Made by a program: the position numbers and the translations under genes. This document shows, one piece after another, positions 1 to 11,246 of a stretch of 64,000 nt of DNA; position 1 is the first letter of the stretch, and every line of letters begins with the position of its first letter. Below the pieces are notes generated by a model, which saw only the letters and a program-made list of their open reading frames with translations, searched no databases and was not told the origin of the DNA. The stretch is from Prodigiosinella confusarubida. Lineage in GTDB: Bacteria; Pseudomonadota; Gammaproteobacteria; Enterobacterales; Enterobacteriaceae. The DNA is taken from contig NZ_CP025085.1 in the NCBI RefSeq assembly GCF_002847015.1, forward strand, positions 62,001-126,000, read 5' to 3'.

Positions 1-158
1 GTGCGGCGGTCTTTGAAGCAGGGAAAACGATGCTACAGCAGACATTACAACAGCATCCTGAAACCGAACTGGTTGATGTGCTGACCAGGATGGAATCCGC
101 CTGCCGAGACGTGGTTTGTGAGTATCTCAGTTGGTCCGGCGCGTCGAATAAAGCATAA
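1..158 (+). CDS. 3' end of an unidentified protein (cut by window start)
   Basis: Reading frame 3 is open from the window edge to a TAA at 156-158 and gives 51 C-terminal residues starting AAVFEAGKTMLQQ and ending WSGASNKA. The part looks helical, with many Gln, Leu and Glu residues. I do not recognise the family. It lies 93 bp upstream of an aldolase gene on the same strand, so a sugar kinase, sugar-phosphate isomerase or regulator of the same pathway would fit, but nothing in the visible residues shows this. Confidence 0.55.
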   Translation, partial: AAVFEAGKTMLQQTLQQHPETELVDVLTRMESACRDVVCEYLSWSGASNKA

Positions 159-188
159 CGCCTGACCATACCCGTTTTATGTAAGACA

Positions 189-210
189 CATCAGTGATGC
201 CTCACTGATG
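189..210. repeat. Perfect 9-bp inverted repeat before the aldolase gene
   Basis: CATCAGTGA, four bases (TGCC), then TCACTGATG. It sits between the stop at 158 and the aldolase start at 252. No T-run follows on either side, so a simple intrinsic terminator is unlikely. An operator for a local regulator or an mRNA hairpin between two cistrons are both possible. Confidence 0.5.
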
Positions 211-251
211 CGGAAAAGCTTTACCTATCATCCAACACAGGGAGACAAAAC

Positions 252-1112
252 ATGTTGATTTCCATGCACGAAATATTGAAACCCACCCGCGAACATCGCT
301 TTGCCATCGGCGCATTCAACGTCGCCGATAGCTGCTTTATCCGTGCCGTGGTGGAAGAAGCTGAATCAACCAATACACCCGCCATTATTTCCATTCATCC
401 CAGTGAACTGGAATTTGTTACCGATACGTTCTTCGCCTATGTACGGGAAAGAACCTTGCGCAGCCCAGTGCCCTTTGTGATTCACCTCGACCACGGCGCG
501 TCTATTGCGCATGTACAGCGGGCCATTCAGTGTGGGTTTACCTCCGTCATGATCGACGGTTCGCTGCTGCCTTATGAAGAGAACGTGGCGCTGACCACCG
601 AAGTGGTCAAACTGGCGCATGCCGTCGGCGTTTCCGTTGAGGGAGAGTTGGGGACGATTGGCGATACCGGCACCACAATAGAAGGCGGCGTCAGTAAAGT
701 CATCTATACCGAACCTGAACAGGCGGAGGATTTCGTCAACCGAACAGGTGTTGATACGCTGGCAGTGGCGATCGGTACGGCGCACGGCATTTACCCGAAA
801 GACCTGAAGCCAGAGCTACAAATGCACATCCTGCGGGATATTTCGCAACGCGTGTCAATCCCGCTGGTATTACATGGCGGCTCCGCCAATCCGGATGAGG
901 AGATCGCCGAAGCCGTGACACTCGGCGTGGGTAAGATAAACATCTCCAGCGATATGAAGTATGCCTATTTTAAAAAAGCACGTGAAATCCTCAGCCGTGA
1001 AACCTGGTGGGATCCCAATGCCATTTACCCGGAACCCATCAAGGCGGCCAAAGAAGTCATTCGCTATAAAATGGCGCTATTCGGTTCTACCGGTAAAGCC
1101 AGTTTATATTGA
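252..1112 (+). CDS. Class II ketose-bisphosphate aldolase (GatY/KbaY/YdjI-like)
   Basis: A 286-residue zinc-dependent class II aldolase expected to cleave or form a ketose bisphosphate (fructose- or tagatose-bisphosphate type) in the cytoplasm. Visible family features: HLDHG at residues 78-82 (catalytic Asp80, zinc ligand His81), GELG near 131-134, AHG with His178, LHGG with zinc ligand His208, and KINISS with Asn230 for phosphate binding. GGGAGA sits 7 bases before the ATG, which supports this start. Length agrees with GatY/YdjI. A GatZ-like partner subunit is not visible, so the true substrate is open; fructose-, tagatose- or another sugar bisphosphate are all possible. Confidence 0.88.
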   Translation: MLISMHEILKPTREHRFAIGAFNVADSCFIRAVVEEAESTNTPAIISIHPSELEFVTDTFFAYVRERTLRSPVPFVIHLDHGASIAHVQRAIQCGFTSVMIDGSLLPYEENVALTTEVVKLAHAVGVSVEGELGTIGDTGTTIEGGVSKVIYTEPEQAEDFVNRTGVDTLAVAIGTAHGIYPKDLKPELQMHILRDISQRVSIPLVLHGGSANPDEEIAEAVTLGVGKINISSDMKYAYFKKAREILSRETWWDPNAIYPEPIKAAKEVIRYKMALFGSTGKASLY

Positions 1113-1138
1113 TACGACAAACAGATAGTCACAATACA

Positions 1139-1164
1139 GACAGGGAGTGACGACACTCCCTGTC
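1139..1164 (+). terminator. Terminator-like hairpin after the aldolase gene
   Basis: An 11-bp perfect stem (GACAGGGAGTG and its complement) with a 4-base loop, starting 26 bp after the stop codon. There is no clear U-tract after it, so it may work weakly or protect the 3' end of the mRNA. Confidence 0.55.
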
Positions 1165-1370
1165 ACTATGATCCAACTGATATACATCGATGCTAAATGC
1201 TTACTATTTGATGAGTCAGCAGTTTGTATGACTGGCGTGTTTATCCATTTTCGCATTATTGTTATTTAGTCAACAGTGTTGTGCGCAATCGCACATTTTT
1301 CTCACCTGTCATGCTGAGTAGACTACACCCATCTTCAATATCATCATGATTACCGGCGAGATAATCTGTC

Positions 1371-1952
1371 ATGCATAACATTCTATTGATTAACGCGGGC
1401 AAAGCGTTTGCCCACTCCAAAGGCGCACTCAATAATACCCTGACCGATACTGCGGCGACGTTCCTGCGCGACAGTGGTCATAACGTTCGGATCACAACCG
1501 TCGATAACGGCTACGATATTCAACAGGAAGTTCAGAATTACCTGTGGGCTAATGCGGTGATTTATCAGATGCCAGCCTGGTGGATGGGCGAGCCCTGGAT
1601 CCTGAAAAAATATATTGATGAAGTCTTCACGGCAGGCCACGGTTCACTCTACGCCAGCGATGGACGAACCCGCTCCGACGATGGCAAAAAGTACGGTTCT
1701 GGCGGTTTGTTACAGGGGAAACACTATATGCTTTCCCTGACCTGGAATGCCCCGTTGGAAGCGTTTACCGACCCAGATCAGTTCTTTCACGGTGTAGGGG
1801 TTGACGGCGTTTACTTACCGTTCCATAAAGCCAATCAGTTCATCGGCATGTCACCACTGCCCACCTTTATCTGTAATGATGTGATGAAACAGCCTGATGT
1901 TGCTGGCGATATCATCCGTTACCGTCAACACCTCGGACAGATTCTGGCCTAA
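1371..1952 (+). CDS. mdaB: NADPH:quinone reductase MdaB
   Basis: A 193-residue flavodoxin-fold protein that reduces quinones by two electrons with NADPH and FAD and so limits semiquinone stress in the cytoplasm. Length equals E. coli MdaB. Diagnostic stretches are QMPAWWMGEPW (residues 65-75), YASDGRTR, KKYGSGGLLQGK and HGVGVDGVYLPFHKANQF. The gene stands alone with a 258-bp upstream region and faces a LysR regulator gene across 27 bp. That layout suggests, without proving, that the regulator controls it. Confidence 0.95.
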   Translation: MHNILLINAGKAFAHSKGALNNTLTDTAATFLRDSGHNVRITTVDNGYDIQQEVQNYLWANAVIYQMPAWWMGEPWILKKYIDEVFTAGHGSLYASDGRTRSDDGKKYGSGGLLQGKHYMLSLTWNAPLEAFTDPDQFFHGVGVDGVYLPFHKANQFIGMSPLPTFICNDVMKQPDVAGDIIRYRQHLGQILA

Positions 1953-1979
1953 CGCCCAGCGCGCAACCCTGCCCTGTGT

Positions 1980-2876
1980 CTATAGTGGGTGTTGCGCGAT
2001 TTTTTCACTGAGAAAATCCAGAAAGCAGGCGATCCGCACCGCCAGCTGGGTATTACGGTAATACACGGCATTCACCGGCAAACGCATATCCACCGTTTCA
2101 TCCTCAAGGATCTGGACCAGATGTCCCGCAGCGATATCCTCCTGCGTCATAAAATCCGAGAGTCGCACGATACCTTCGCCACGCAGCGCCAGCAGGCGCA
2201 GCATCTCACCACTGGACGCAGCCAGTGCAGGTCTGATCGGGTAAACATCACCAGAAGCGCTACGTAACGGCCAGTGATTGAGCGATTCGATTTGTGTAAA
2301 TCCCAACAGAGTATGGCTAGCCAACGCATCCACACTCATTGGCACGCCACAGCGACGCAGATATTCAGGGCTTGCCAGCACTCGCAACCGACTGGCTCCC
2401 AACGCGCGCGCATGAATGCTGGAGCCTCGCAGCGTACCAATGCGAATAGCGATATCGGTGTGCTGTTCCAGCAGATCGATAATCACATCATCGGTATTCA
2501 GCTCCAGCACAATTTGGGGGTAACGGCGACGAAACTCAGGGATCAACGGCACAATGACATGCTGCATAAACGAGGCGGCCGCATTAATTCGCAGCCGCCC
2601 ACTGGGTTGTTCACGACGCAGTGCCATTTGTTCTTCGGCATATTCTACCGCCTGGATAACATCACGGGCCTGCTGTAAAAACAATTGCCCCTCTTCAGAC
2701 AGAGAAAGCCGCCGGGTGGTACGGTGGATCAATGTGATATCCAGTTTGTGTTCCAGACGGCTCAAGGCACGGCTGATGCCGGACGTCGTTTGCCCTAACT
2801 GTTCAGCCGCCGCCGTGATGGAACCACTATCCACCACCACGACAAAAGCCTGCATCTCTTCCAGCGTGATTTTCAT
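1980..2876 (-). CDS. LysR-family transcriptional regulator
   Basis: A 298-residue LysR-type regulator. The N-terminus (KITLEEMQAFVVVVDSGSI, then AAAEQLGQTTSGISRALSRL at about 22-41) is a typical winged helix-turn-helix. The rest is a periplasmic-binding-like effector domain. The start lies only 7 bp beyond the parE stop on the same strand, with no strong ribosome-binding site, so it may be translated from parE read-through. It converges on mdaB, and LysR/mdaB pairing suggests sensing of quinones or electrophiles. The effector and targets cannot be read from the sequence. Confidence 0.9.
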   Translation of the reverse strand: MKITLEEMQAFVVVVDSGSITAAAEQLGQTTSGISRALSRLEHKLDITLIHRTTRRLSLSEEGQLFLQQARDVIQAVEYAEEQMALRREQPSGRLRINAAASFMQHVIVPLIPEFRRRYPQIVLELNTDDVIIDLLEQHTDIAIRIGTLRGSSIHARALGASRLRVLASPEYLRRCGVPMSVDALASHTLLGFTQIESLNHWPLRSASGDVYPIRPALAASSGEMLRLLALRGEGIVRLSDFMTQEDIAAGHLVQILEDETVDMRLPVNAVYYRNTQLAVRIACFLDFLSEKIAQHPL

Positions 2877-2883
2877 CGTAGGG

Positions 2884-4791
<1,908 letters not shown>

Positions 4792-4897
4792 TTAAGTCGT
4801 TGTTTGAAATGTAATGACGGCGTGTAACTTACACATGGATGACAGGCAAATTTTCGTTTTTACTCTGACACTATCACCGCAGTCTACGCCATGATGG

Positions 4898-5479
4898 TCA
4901 ATTAGTCGTTAGCCCCAGAAAATCGATAATGGGTGCAAAAAAATGCTCAAACCCCATAAAGGCGTGGTTGCCCCCCGATTCTACTGTCTGACGACATGCG
5001 GTGTAATAGGCCACTGCCTGCCGGTAATCTAACACCTCATCGCCACTCTGTAGCAGACACCACAATAAATCCGGAGACTCCAGCGGTTCCACTTGCATGA
5101 CCTTGAGATCATAAATGTGCCGAGACTCTAGCACATATTGCTCTCCGGTGTAGGGGTTCCGCTGTTCACCCAGATGACCGAGCAGTAGTTCAAACGGTCT
5201 CACCGCCGGATTAACCACCACCGCCGGTAACATAAAACACTGGGAAAGCCAGGTAGCATAATACCCACCCAACGAGGAACCAACAATGCCAAGCGGACGA
5301 CCGGCCCGCTCCATCACCAGGTTCTCCATCATTTCGGCAGCATCTGCTGAATACGGCGGTAATTGAGGTACCAGCATCTCGATTTCAGGATGCTGCTGCG
5401 CAAGCCACGCCTTGAATGCTGTGGCTTTAGCCGAGAGGGGAGAACTGTTAAAACCGTGCAGATAAAGCAAGGTAGGCAT
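4898..5479 (-). CDS. yqiA: Esterase YqiA (alpha/beta hydrolase)
   Basis: A 193-residue alpha/beta hydrolase of the UPF0227/YqiA family, a carboxylesterase of unsettled physiological substrate. The N-terminus shows the oxyanion-hole strand [11 protein letters not shown]. The nucleophile elbow is G-S-S69-L-G, and the late His lies in [12 protein letters not shown]. The start ATG overlaps the cpdA stop (ATGA), so translation is coupled. Family and position are clear; the function is known only as esterase activity in E. coli. Confidence 0.93.
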   Translation of the reverse strand: MPTLLYLHGFNSSPLSAKATAFKAWLAQQHPEIEMLVPQLPPYSADAAEMMENLVMERAGRPLGIVGSSLGGYYATWLSQCFMLPAVVVNPAVRPFELLLGHLGEQRNPYTGEQYVLESRHIYDLKVMQVEPLESPDLLWCLLQSGDEVLDYRQAVAYYTACRQTVESGGNHAFMGFEHFFAPIIDFLGLTTN

Positions 5480-6306
5480 CAGTAACCATCCGAATCCATA
5501 TCAGGCCGGAATTCATCACCTTCCAGGCGGAACACCTGGGTTTCCATCCGTCCATCCGGGAATAACTCAAGATAACGCCAGCCAGGGGACACATTGTCAA
5601 TGGTAAAGCTGGTGCAATGCGGTTTGAACTGCACACAGGTAGACGGCGTTGCCAGCAGACGTCGACCATTCCAGTCGAGATCCAGCTCTTGATGGATATG
5701 TCCACATAATACGGTATTAACCCGTGGATAGCGCACTAGCACAGCATTCAAACTATGAGCATTACGCAGGCTGTGCTGATCCAACCATGAGCAACCAGAA
5801 GGTAGCGGATGATGATGTAACATCAGCAGAGTAAAACGATGTGGGGCGGCAGCAAGACAACGCTCCAGCCATTCGATCTGATAGTCGCTCAATTCACCAT
5901 AAGGTACGCCAAACACCTGGCTATCCAGCAGAATCACCTGCCAGTCATCGCCAAGTAAGACGTGTTTGGACGGTGCAATACCCGCGTCAGCCAGCGCATC
6001 CACCATGGCAGGCTGAAAATCGTGATTGCCCGGTAACCACACACAGGGAACAGCAAAACGGCGTATACCACAGGCAAAATGCTGATACGCTTCCAGTGAA
6101 TGATCCTGCGCCAAATCGCCAGTCGCCGTAATCAGATCAAATTCATATCCCTGTGCCTCAATAGCATCCAGCACCGCGCGGTAGCTGCGGTAAGTATTAA
6201 CGCCAAGCAATGTTTCTTGCTCGCGGAGAAACAAGTGGGTATCTGTTATTTGTAAAATCCTGACTTTGGCCCCACGCGCCACAGGAAGTGTTAACAGGCT
6301 TTCCAA
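5479..6306 (-). CDS. cpdA: 3',5'-cyclic-AMP phosphodiesterase CpdA
   Basis: A 275-residue class III phosphodiesterase that hydrolyses cAMP to AMP in the cytoplasm and thereby tunes CRP regulation. The metallophosphoesterase motifs appear in order: D22-x-H24 in [10 protein letters not shown] (63-64), GNHD (93-96), the HHHPLPSG segment and GHIHQ. Length matches E. coli. It lies 27 bp after yqiB and overlaps yqiA by one base. In a plant-associated enterobacterium cAMP level would affect CRP-controlled pectinase genes, which is inference from the family. Confidence 0.96.
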   Translation of the reverse strand: MESLLTLPVARGAKVRILQITDTHLFLREQETLLGVNTYRSYRAVLDAIEAQGYEFDLITATGDLAQDHSLEAYQHFACGIRRFAVPCVWLPGNHDFQPAMVDALADAGIAPSKHVLLGDDWQVILLDSQVFGVPYGELSDYQIEWLERCLAAAPHRFTLLMLHHHPLPSGCSWLDQHSLRNAHSLNAVLVRYPRVNTVLCGHIHQELDLDWNGRRLLATPSTCVQFKPHCTSFTIDNVSPGWRYLELFPDGRMETQVFRLEGDEFRPDMDSDGY

Positions 6307-6333
6307 ATAATGTCCTTTGTCTCTGAAATCTGT

Positions 6334-6756
6334 CTAACAAACCGGAACCGACATCGAACCATACGCCAAACAATATTTTAGCCAATCAGCAAGGAACTGA
6401 TTAATTTGATGCTTTTCGTCACGTTGATGTAACTTCTTGTTCGGATAATCATAACGTGCTTTAAAGCGGAAGATCTGCTGACTGGCACACACTTCCGCAA
6501 CCATCGCATCATGGTATAGCCGAACCACGAGTGTTGGCAGGCTCCAGTAACTTACCGCCGGGGCAATTTGCTGAATTTTCACCAGCGAAGTGTAGCGTGT
6601 AGACTCAAGAATAGTTAAACGATAGCTGGCATTATGGATGTGATAAACCACCCTTTCGCCGACCTCATCATTACGGGGCAACAAACGGCGTAATTGTGCA
6701 AAATTGGTATCACACAGCCGCATCATTTCCGGGAAATCCGGGGTATAACGCCTCAT
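6334..6756 (-). CDS. yqiB: DUF1249 protein YqiB
   Basis: A 140-residue protein of the YqiB/DUF1249 family with no established biochemical role. It begins [19 protein letters not shown] and carries the conserved [17 protein letters not shown] region near residues 103-119. There is no signal peptide or membrane segment. It starts 4 bp after the nudF stop, so it is translated from the same mRNA as ADP-ribose and cAMP hydrolases. This suggests a cytoplasmic nucleotide-related role, but only by position. Confidence 0.92.
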   Translation of the reverse strand: MRRYTPDFPEMMRLCDTNFAQLRRLLPRNDEVGERVVYHIHNASYRLTILESTRYTSLVKIQQIAPAVSYWSLPTLVVRLYHDAMVAEVCASQQIFRFKARYDYPNKKLHQRDEKHQINQFLADWLKYCLAYGSMSVPVC

Positions 6757-6760
6757 AAAT

Positions 6761-7393
6761 TCAGTCCACCCACTCGTTTCTCAGTGTTTCATGGTGCAAC
6801 GCCAACCATTGCAAGGCAATGACAGAAGCTGCGTTATCAATAATCCCTTCTTCTACCCATTGGTAACTCTGCTCACGGCTCACCACATGGACGCGAATGT
6901 CCTCATGTTCTTCCGCCAGCCCATGGATCCCGTCCGCAGTACGGCTATCCACTTCCCCCACCATAATATCCAGACGTTCGCTGGTACCGCCAGGGCTGGA
7001 TAAATAACTTAACACTGGGTTACATCGCCCCACCACCAAACCGGCTTCTTCCCGTGTTTCACGTCGTGCCACATCCTCCATGCTTTCGCCAGGTTCAATC
7101 ATGCCAGCAACCAGTTCAAACAACCACGGGGAAGGGCTGGTATCGTAGGCGGCTATACGGATCTGTTCAATCAGAACGACCTCATCACGCACCGGATCAT
7201 AAGGCAGTAAAACAACAGCGTTGCCACGCTCGAAAATTTCACGACTCACTTCACCACTCATTTCCCCATTGAACATGCGATGGCGGAAACGATAGTGTTC
7301 TAACGAGAAAAACCCCTTATAGAGCGTTTCACGCGCGATAATTTCTACATCGTCTTTGTTAAAAGTCGCCAGATTCCTGTCTGAGGACGCCAT
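6761..7393 (-). CDS. nudF: ADP-ribose pyrophosphatase NudF
   Basis: A 210-residue Nudix hydrolase that splits ADP-ribose to AMP and ribose 5-phosphate and limits toxic free ADP-ribose. The Nudix box starts at G97 ([15 protein letters not shown]) and continues ETREEAGL, with catalytic and metal-binding glutamates at about 112, 115 and 116. It is the first gene of the five-gene operon to parE and is divergent from tolC across 373 bp. Confidence 0.96.
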   Translation of the reverse strand: MASSDRNLATFNKDDVEIIARETLYKGFFSLEHYRFRHRMFNGEMSGEVSREIFERGNAVVLLPYDPVRDEVVLIEQIRIAAYDTSPSPWLFELVAGMIEPGESMEDVARRETREEAGLVVGRCNPVLSYLSSPGGTSERLDIMVGEVDSRTADGIHGLAEEHEDIRVHVVSREQSYQWVEEGIIDNAASVIALQWLALHHETLRNEWVD

Positions 7394-7657
7394 AATTCAA
7401 CTCCCGTTAACAAATAGCTGTGAAGCCAGTCTTGAGTGATAAGAAATGATGGATGATACTCACTGTGTCTGTATGATATTGACGTGAACTTAGTCGTCCA
7501 TTTTGCAGGCATAATGATTATAGGCAGTCTGCATGTGAATAACGTGTAAACCCCGGAACGTACACGGATGATATACGGCACGGAAGTGCGCCCAACATGT
7601 CATGAGCTGTCAGAATGGCAAAATACCATCGCCATTCTGAAATAGCACTGGAATACG
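7394..7657. other. nudF-tolC intergenic region, upstream part
   Basis: A non-coding region between divergent nudF and tolC. It holds a perfect 10-bp inverted repeat at 7610-7640 (TCAGAATGGC, 11-base spacer, GCCATTCTGA) with no T-run after it. I see no conserved short ORF with a ribosome-binding site. The nudF promoter must lie near 7400-7480 but I cannot pick a convincing -10/-35 pair. Confidence 0.5.
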
Positions 7658-7703
7658 ATGGCACATTCGGCTACCTAATCCTATTGGTTGTTTCTGATAG
7701 AAT
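7658..7703 (+). promoter_or_regulatory. Candidate tolC promoter with a marbox-like site
   Basis: ATGGCACATTCGGCTACCT at 7658-7676 matches the MarA/SoxS/Rob consensus (AYnGCACnnWnnRYYAAAY) at every position except two of the AAA bases. An extended -10, TGA followed by TAGAAT, lies at 7695-7703, while the -35 position is poor. An activator site overlapping a weak -35 next to an extended -10 is a class II activation layout. tolC is a known member of the mar/sox/rob regulon in E. coli. Confidence 0.5.
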
Positions 7704-7766
7704 TCGCCACTAATCGTCTCTAGATGGCGCTACCATAGCAACTTTGCGGCACAACAAGGAATGCAA

Positions 7767-9170
7767 ATGAAGAAATTGCTCTCTCTTCTTATCGGTCTGA
7801 GCCTAAGCGGCTTTAGCGTTGTAAGCCAGGCGGAAGATCTATTACAAGTTTACCAGCAAGCTAGAGAAACCAACCCTGACTTGCGCAGTTCAGCGGCGAC
7901 CCGTGATTCCGCCTTTGAGAAAATCAATGAAGCGCGTTCTTCATTGCTACCTCAGTTGGGCTTAGGTGCGGATTATACTTACACCAACGGTTTCCGTGAT
8001 CGTAATGACGTTAACAGTAATGTTAAGAGTGCTTCATTGCAGTTAACTCAAACACTGTTTGATATGTCAAAATGGCGGGCATTAACCCTACAGGAAAAGC
8101 AGGCTGGTATCTCAGATGTAACTTATCAAACTGCCCAGCAGACTCTGCTTCTCAATACCGCGACGGCCTATTTTAACGTGCTGAGCGCCATTGACTCGCT
8201 GTCTTACTATAATGCGCAAAAACAGTCCATTTATCGTGAACTGGATCAGACCACGCAACGTTTCAATGTGGGATTGGTTGCCATTACCGACGTTCAGAAT
8301 GCTCGGGCGCAATATGACAGCGTGCTGGCAAGCGAAGTTTCCGCACGTAATACATTGGATAATGCGCTTGAAAGTCTGCGTCAGATTACTGGCCAATTCT
8401 ATCCGCAACTATCTGGTCTGAATATCAGCCATTTTAATACTCAGAAACCTGAACCGGTTAATGTTCTGTTGAAAAAAGCCGAAAATCACAACCTTACCTT
8501 GCTCTCTGCCCGTCTCAATCAGGATCTTTCCCGCGAACAGATTCGCTACGCGGAAAGTGGCCATTTACCAACACTTGATCTGACTGCATCTACCGGATTG
8601 AGCAATACTAAATATTCTGGTTCCAGGGCCACAGGCAGCAGTTATGTCGACAACAATATAGGTCAGAACCAAATAGGCCTGAGCTTCAATCTGCCGTTAT
8701 ACAGCGGTGGATCGACGAGTTCTCAAGTTAAGCAGGCCCAGGATAACTATGTAGCCAGCAGTGAAAATCTGGAAAGTTCTCATCGCACTGTTATTCAGAC
8801 AGTACGTTCTTCCTATAACAACGTTTCTGCGTCCATCAGCAGTATCAATGCCTACAAGCAGTCTGTGATTTCTGCTCAAAGTTCACTAGATGCGATGGAA
8901 GCTGGTTATCAGGTAGGGACGCGTACCATTGTCGATGTATTGGATGCCACGACCACGTTGTATAATGCCAAACAGCAGTTATCCAGCGCGCGTTATAATT
9001 ATTTGATTAACCAACTGAATATTAAAGACGCGTTAGGGACCCTGAACGAAAACGACCTGCGAATACTAAACGCGACACTGGGGAAACCGGTGTCCACAAC
9101 GCCAGTATTCGTTGATAACAAGCCCATTGTTGCCATTTCACCGACAGCAGCCAGTAAATCCCGCCCGTAA
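7767..9170 (+). CDS. tolC: Outer-membrane efflux channel TolC
   Basis: The trimeric outer-membrane/periplasmic channel used by RND pumps, type I secretion and siderophore export. In a soft-rot bacterium it would also serve protease export and plant-toxin efflux. The signal peptide MKKLLSLLIGLSLSGFSVVS ends at SQA before EDLLQVYQQAR, and the two repeated hairpin halves are recognisable, for example VGLVAITDVQNARAQYD and VGTRTIVDVLDATTTLYNA. AAGGA is spaced 7 bases from the ATG at 7767 but abuts the ATG at 7761, so the later start is chosen (467 residues). The C-terminal tail after PVSTTPVF is short and divergent, as in other genera. Confidence 0.97.
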   Translation: MKKLLSLLIGLSLSGFSVVSQAEDLLQVYQQARETNPDLRSSAATRDSAFEKINEARSSLLPQLGLGADYTYTNGFRDRNDVNSNVKSASLQLTQTLFDMSKWRALTLQEKQAGISDVTYQTAQQTLLLNTATAYFNVLSAIDSLSYYNAQKQSIYRELDQTTQRFNVGLVAITDVQNARAQYDSVLASEVSARNTLDNALESLRQITGQFYPQLSGLNISHFNTQKPEPVNVLLKKAENHNLTLLSARLNQDLSREQIRYAESGHLPTLDLTASTGLSNTKYSGSRATGSSYVDNNIGQNQIGLSFNLPLYSGGSTSSQVKQAQDNYVASSENLESSHRTVIQTVRSSYNNVSASISSINAYKQSVISAQSSLDAMEAGYQVGTRTIVDVLDATTTLYNAKQQLSSARYNYLINQLNIKDALGTLNENDLRILNATLGKPVSTTPVFVDNKPIVAISPTAASKSRP

Positions 9171-9179
9171 TATTTAGTA

Positions 9180-9209
9180 GTGGGGAGTACACTGACTCCC
9201 CACCATTTC
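9180..9209 (+). terminator. Terminator after tolC
   Basis: A 9-bp GC-rich stem (GTGGGGAGT at 9180-9188 and ACTCCCCAC at 9195-9203) with a 6-base loop, followed by the T-rich CATTTCTTC. It lies 10 bp beyond the tolC stop and should end most tolC transcripts before ygiB. Confidence 0.75.
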
Positions 9210-9379
9210 TTCACAATTCTGTTTCCCGATCTTGTCCTCAACTAATTGTATAGCTGCGTAAAGAGCCTTTCGGGACAGTGCACATTACTTTAAATCCTTT
9301 TGGTGTTCCCTTATTCTTACAACTGCTTACAATCATTAGATTAATGTTGGGCAAGGAGCCCTTTCTCTGGGACAACATA

Positions 9380-10036
9380 ATGAAAAGAACACAAAATATC
9401 AGTCACGACCACTTTCGCAAAGAGTGGCGGAACTATCATATAGCACCAATCGCCCTGGCGGTGAGTTCGGTTTTTCTGCTGGCCGGATGTGAAAAAGCTG
9501 ACGAAACCGTCTCGCTATACCAAAATGCCGACGACTGTACGCGTGCTAATCCATCGATGAAAGAACAGTGTTTGGCGTCTTATAACAACGCGCTGAAAGA
9601 AGCAGAAAAAACCGCGCCCAAATATGCTACAAGAGAAGATTGTGTCGCTGAATTTGGCGAAGCGCAGTGTACCCAGGTTCCTGCCCAGGCCGGAATGGCA
9701 GCACAGCCGCAGCAAAGCGGTAGTTTCTGGATGCCGCTAATGGCAGGTTATATGATGGGTCGATTAATGGGCGGAGGGAGTTACGCGCAACAACCTTTGT
9801 TTACATCCAGGGCACCGAACAGCCCCGCCAATGGCAAATTTTTTGACGCTTCCGGTAAAGATTACGGTAAAGCAACAACCGGCAGAACAATAACGGTACC
9901 TAAAACCGCACTAGCCCCTAAACCCCCTACCACCACAACCATCACCCGTGGCGGATTCGGCGAACGGATTACCAAACAAAACACGCTGCGACGCACTAGC
10001 AGCAGCACTAAAATGTACCGCTCTATGGGTGGCTGA
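9380..10036 (+). CDS. ygiB: DUF1190 protein YgiB (putative lipoprotein)
   Basis: A 218-residue envelope protein of unknown function. The hydrophobic segment [11 protein letters not shown] (Cys near residue 36) reads as a lipobox preceded by an unusually long cytoplasmic leader. The segment [16 protein letters not shown] and the Gly/Met-rich [15 protein letters not shown] core are as in E. coli YgiB. The tail is rich in Thr, Arg and Ser. The start at 9380 fits the E. coli N-terminus (MKRT) and has GGGA upstream; the frame is open further upstream but without homology. It is paired with ygiC 11 bp downstream. Confidence 0.92.
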   Translation: MKRTQNISHDHFRKEWRNYHIAPIALAVSSVFLLAGCEKADETVSLYQNADDCTRANPSMKEQCLASYNNALKEAEKTAPKYATREDCVAEFGEAQCTQVPAQAGMAAQPQQSGSFWMPLMAGYMMGRLMGGGSYAQQPLFTSRAPNSPANGKFFDASGKDYGKATTGRTITVPKTALAPKPPTTTTITRGGFGERITKQNTLRRTSSSTKMYRSMGG

Positions 10037-10047
10037 GGTTCATAAAC

Positions 10048-11208
10048 ATGAAACGGATTGCCATCACAGAACGGCCTGACTGGCGCGAAAAAGCAGCGGA
10101 ATTCGGCTTCCAGTTTCACACCATGTACGGTGAACCTTACTGGTGTGAAGATGCCTATTACCAGTTTACACTGCCCCAGATCGAAGAGTTGGAGGATACC
10201 ACGGCCGAACTGCACCAAATGTGCCTTCAACTGGTCGATAAAGTGGTGAACAGTGAGGAACTGCTGACCAAATTCCACATTCCCAAACATACTTGGGAGT
10301 TTGTACGACACTCATGGTTGACTCATCAACCGTCGCTCTACTCGCGTCTTGATCTGGCTTACGACGGGAAAAGCCCGGCAAAATTATTGGAAAATAATGC
10401 CGACACGCCAACGTCGTTATATGAATCTGCATTCTTCCAATGGATTTGGCTTGAGGATCAGATTAATGCGGGGAAACTGCCGAAGAGTGCCGATCAGTAC
10501 AACAGTATTCAGGAAAAACTGATTGCGCGGTTTGAACATTTGCATATCAATCATGGTTTTAACCTATTGCATTTTACTTGTTGTCAAGACTCGCAAGAGG
10601 ATCGGGGAACGGTACAATATCTACAGGACTGTACATTAGAAGCCGGACTGGCTAATGACTTCCTGTTTGTTGAAGAGATAGGTCTGGGTGAAAAAGGGCA
10701 ATTTACTGACCTACAGGATCACGTCATCAGCAATCTCTTCAAGCTATACCCATGGGAGTTTATGTTGCGTGAAACCTTTTCCACCAAGCTGGCAGATGCC
10801 GGAGTACGCTGGCTGGAGCCCGGTTGGAAAAGCATCATATCCAACAAAGCGCTATTACCACTACTATGGGAAATGTTCCCCAATCATCCTAATCTGCTGC
10901 CTGCCTACTTTGCACAGGACAATCACCCGGCAATGGAAAACTATGTCATTAAACCGTTGTTTTCCCGTGAAGGAGCAAATATACAGATCATCCAGAATGG
11001 TCAACAGATTGCGTCAGTGGATGGCCCTTACGGTGAAGAGGGCAAGATTGTGCAACAATATCATCCACTGCCCAAATTCAATGACAGCTATACACTCATC
11101 GGCAGTTGGCTGGTGGATGATATCCCTTGCGGCATCGGTTTACGTGAAGATCGTGAACTGATCACTCAGGACCTGTCACGGTTTTACCCACATATCATTC
11201 TGGACTGA
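10048..11208 (+). CDS. ygiC: ATP-grasp glutathionylspermidine synthase-like protein YgiC
   Basis: A 386-residue protein of the GSP_synth (glutathionylspermidine synthase C-terminal) ATP-grasp family, the same length as E. coli YgiC. Recognisable stretches are [16 protein letters not shown] near the N-terminus, [25 protein letters not shown], the metal/ATP-binding [10 protein letters not shown] and the end FYPHIILD. No amidase domain is present, so it is a ligase without hydrolase. Its substrate is not established. YgiB and YgiC are a conserved pair next to tolC. Confidence 0.94.
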   Translation: MKRIAITERPDWREKAAEFGFQFHTMYGEPYWCEDAYYQFTLPQIEELEDTTAELHQMCLQLVDKVVNSEELLTKFHIPKHTWEFVRHSWLTHQPSLYSRLDLAYDGKSPAKLLENNADTPTSLYESAFFQWIWLEDQINAGKLPKSADQYNSIQEKLIARFEHLHINHGFNLLHFTCCQDSQEDRGTVQYLQDCTLEAGLANDFLFVEEIGLGEKGQFTDLQDHVISNLFKLYPWEFMLRETFSTKLADAGVRWLEPGWKSIISNKALLPLLWEMFPNHPNLLPAYFAQDNHPAMENYVIKPLFSREGANIQIIQNGQQIASVDGPYGEEGKIVQQYHPLPKFNDSYTLIGSWLVDDIPCGIGLREDRELITQDLSRFYPHIILD

Positions 11209-11239
11209 ACAAAAGACACCGATTCAGGTGTCTTTTGTT
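11208..11239. terminator. Bidirectional terminator between ygiC and ygiD
   Basis: A 13-bp perfect stem: AACAAAAGACACC at 11208-11220, a 6-base loop, and GGTGTCTTTTGTT at 11227-11239. T-rich bases follow on the plus strand and A-rich pairing gives U-runs in the other direction. It begins at the last base of the ygiC stop and lies 8 bp from the end of the convergent ygiD. Confidence 0.85.
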
Positions 11240-11246
11240 TGTATAG

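Noticed and set aside
1960-1998. CGCGCAAC / GTTGCGCG arms between mdaB and the LysR gene
   Set aside because: The loop is 23 bases, no U-run follows and one arm lies in the LysR coding end, so a terminator call is not safe.
4822-4834. Palindrome GTGTAA-C-TTACAC between yqiA and parE
   Set aside because: Only 6 bp per arm; chance is a sufficient explanation without conservation data.
9278-9379. N-terminal extension of YgiB
   Set aside because: The extra 34 residues have no counterpart in E. coli and the start has no ribosome-binding site; the ATG at 9380 does.
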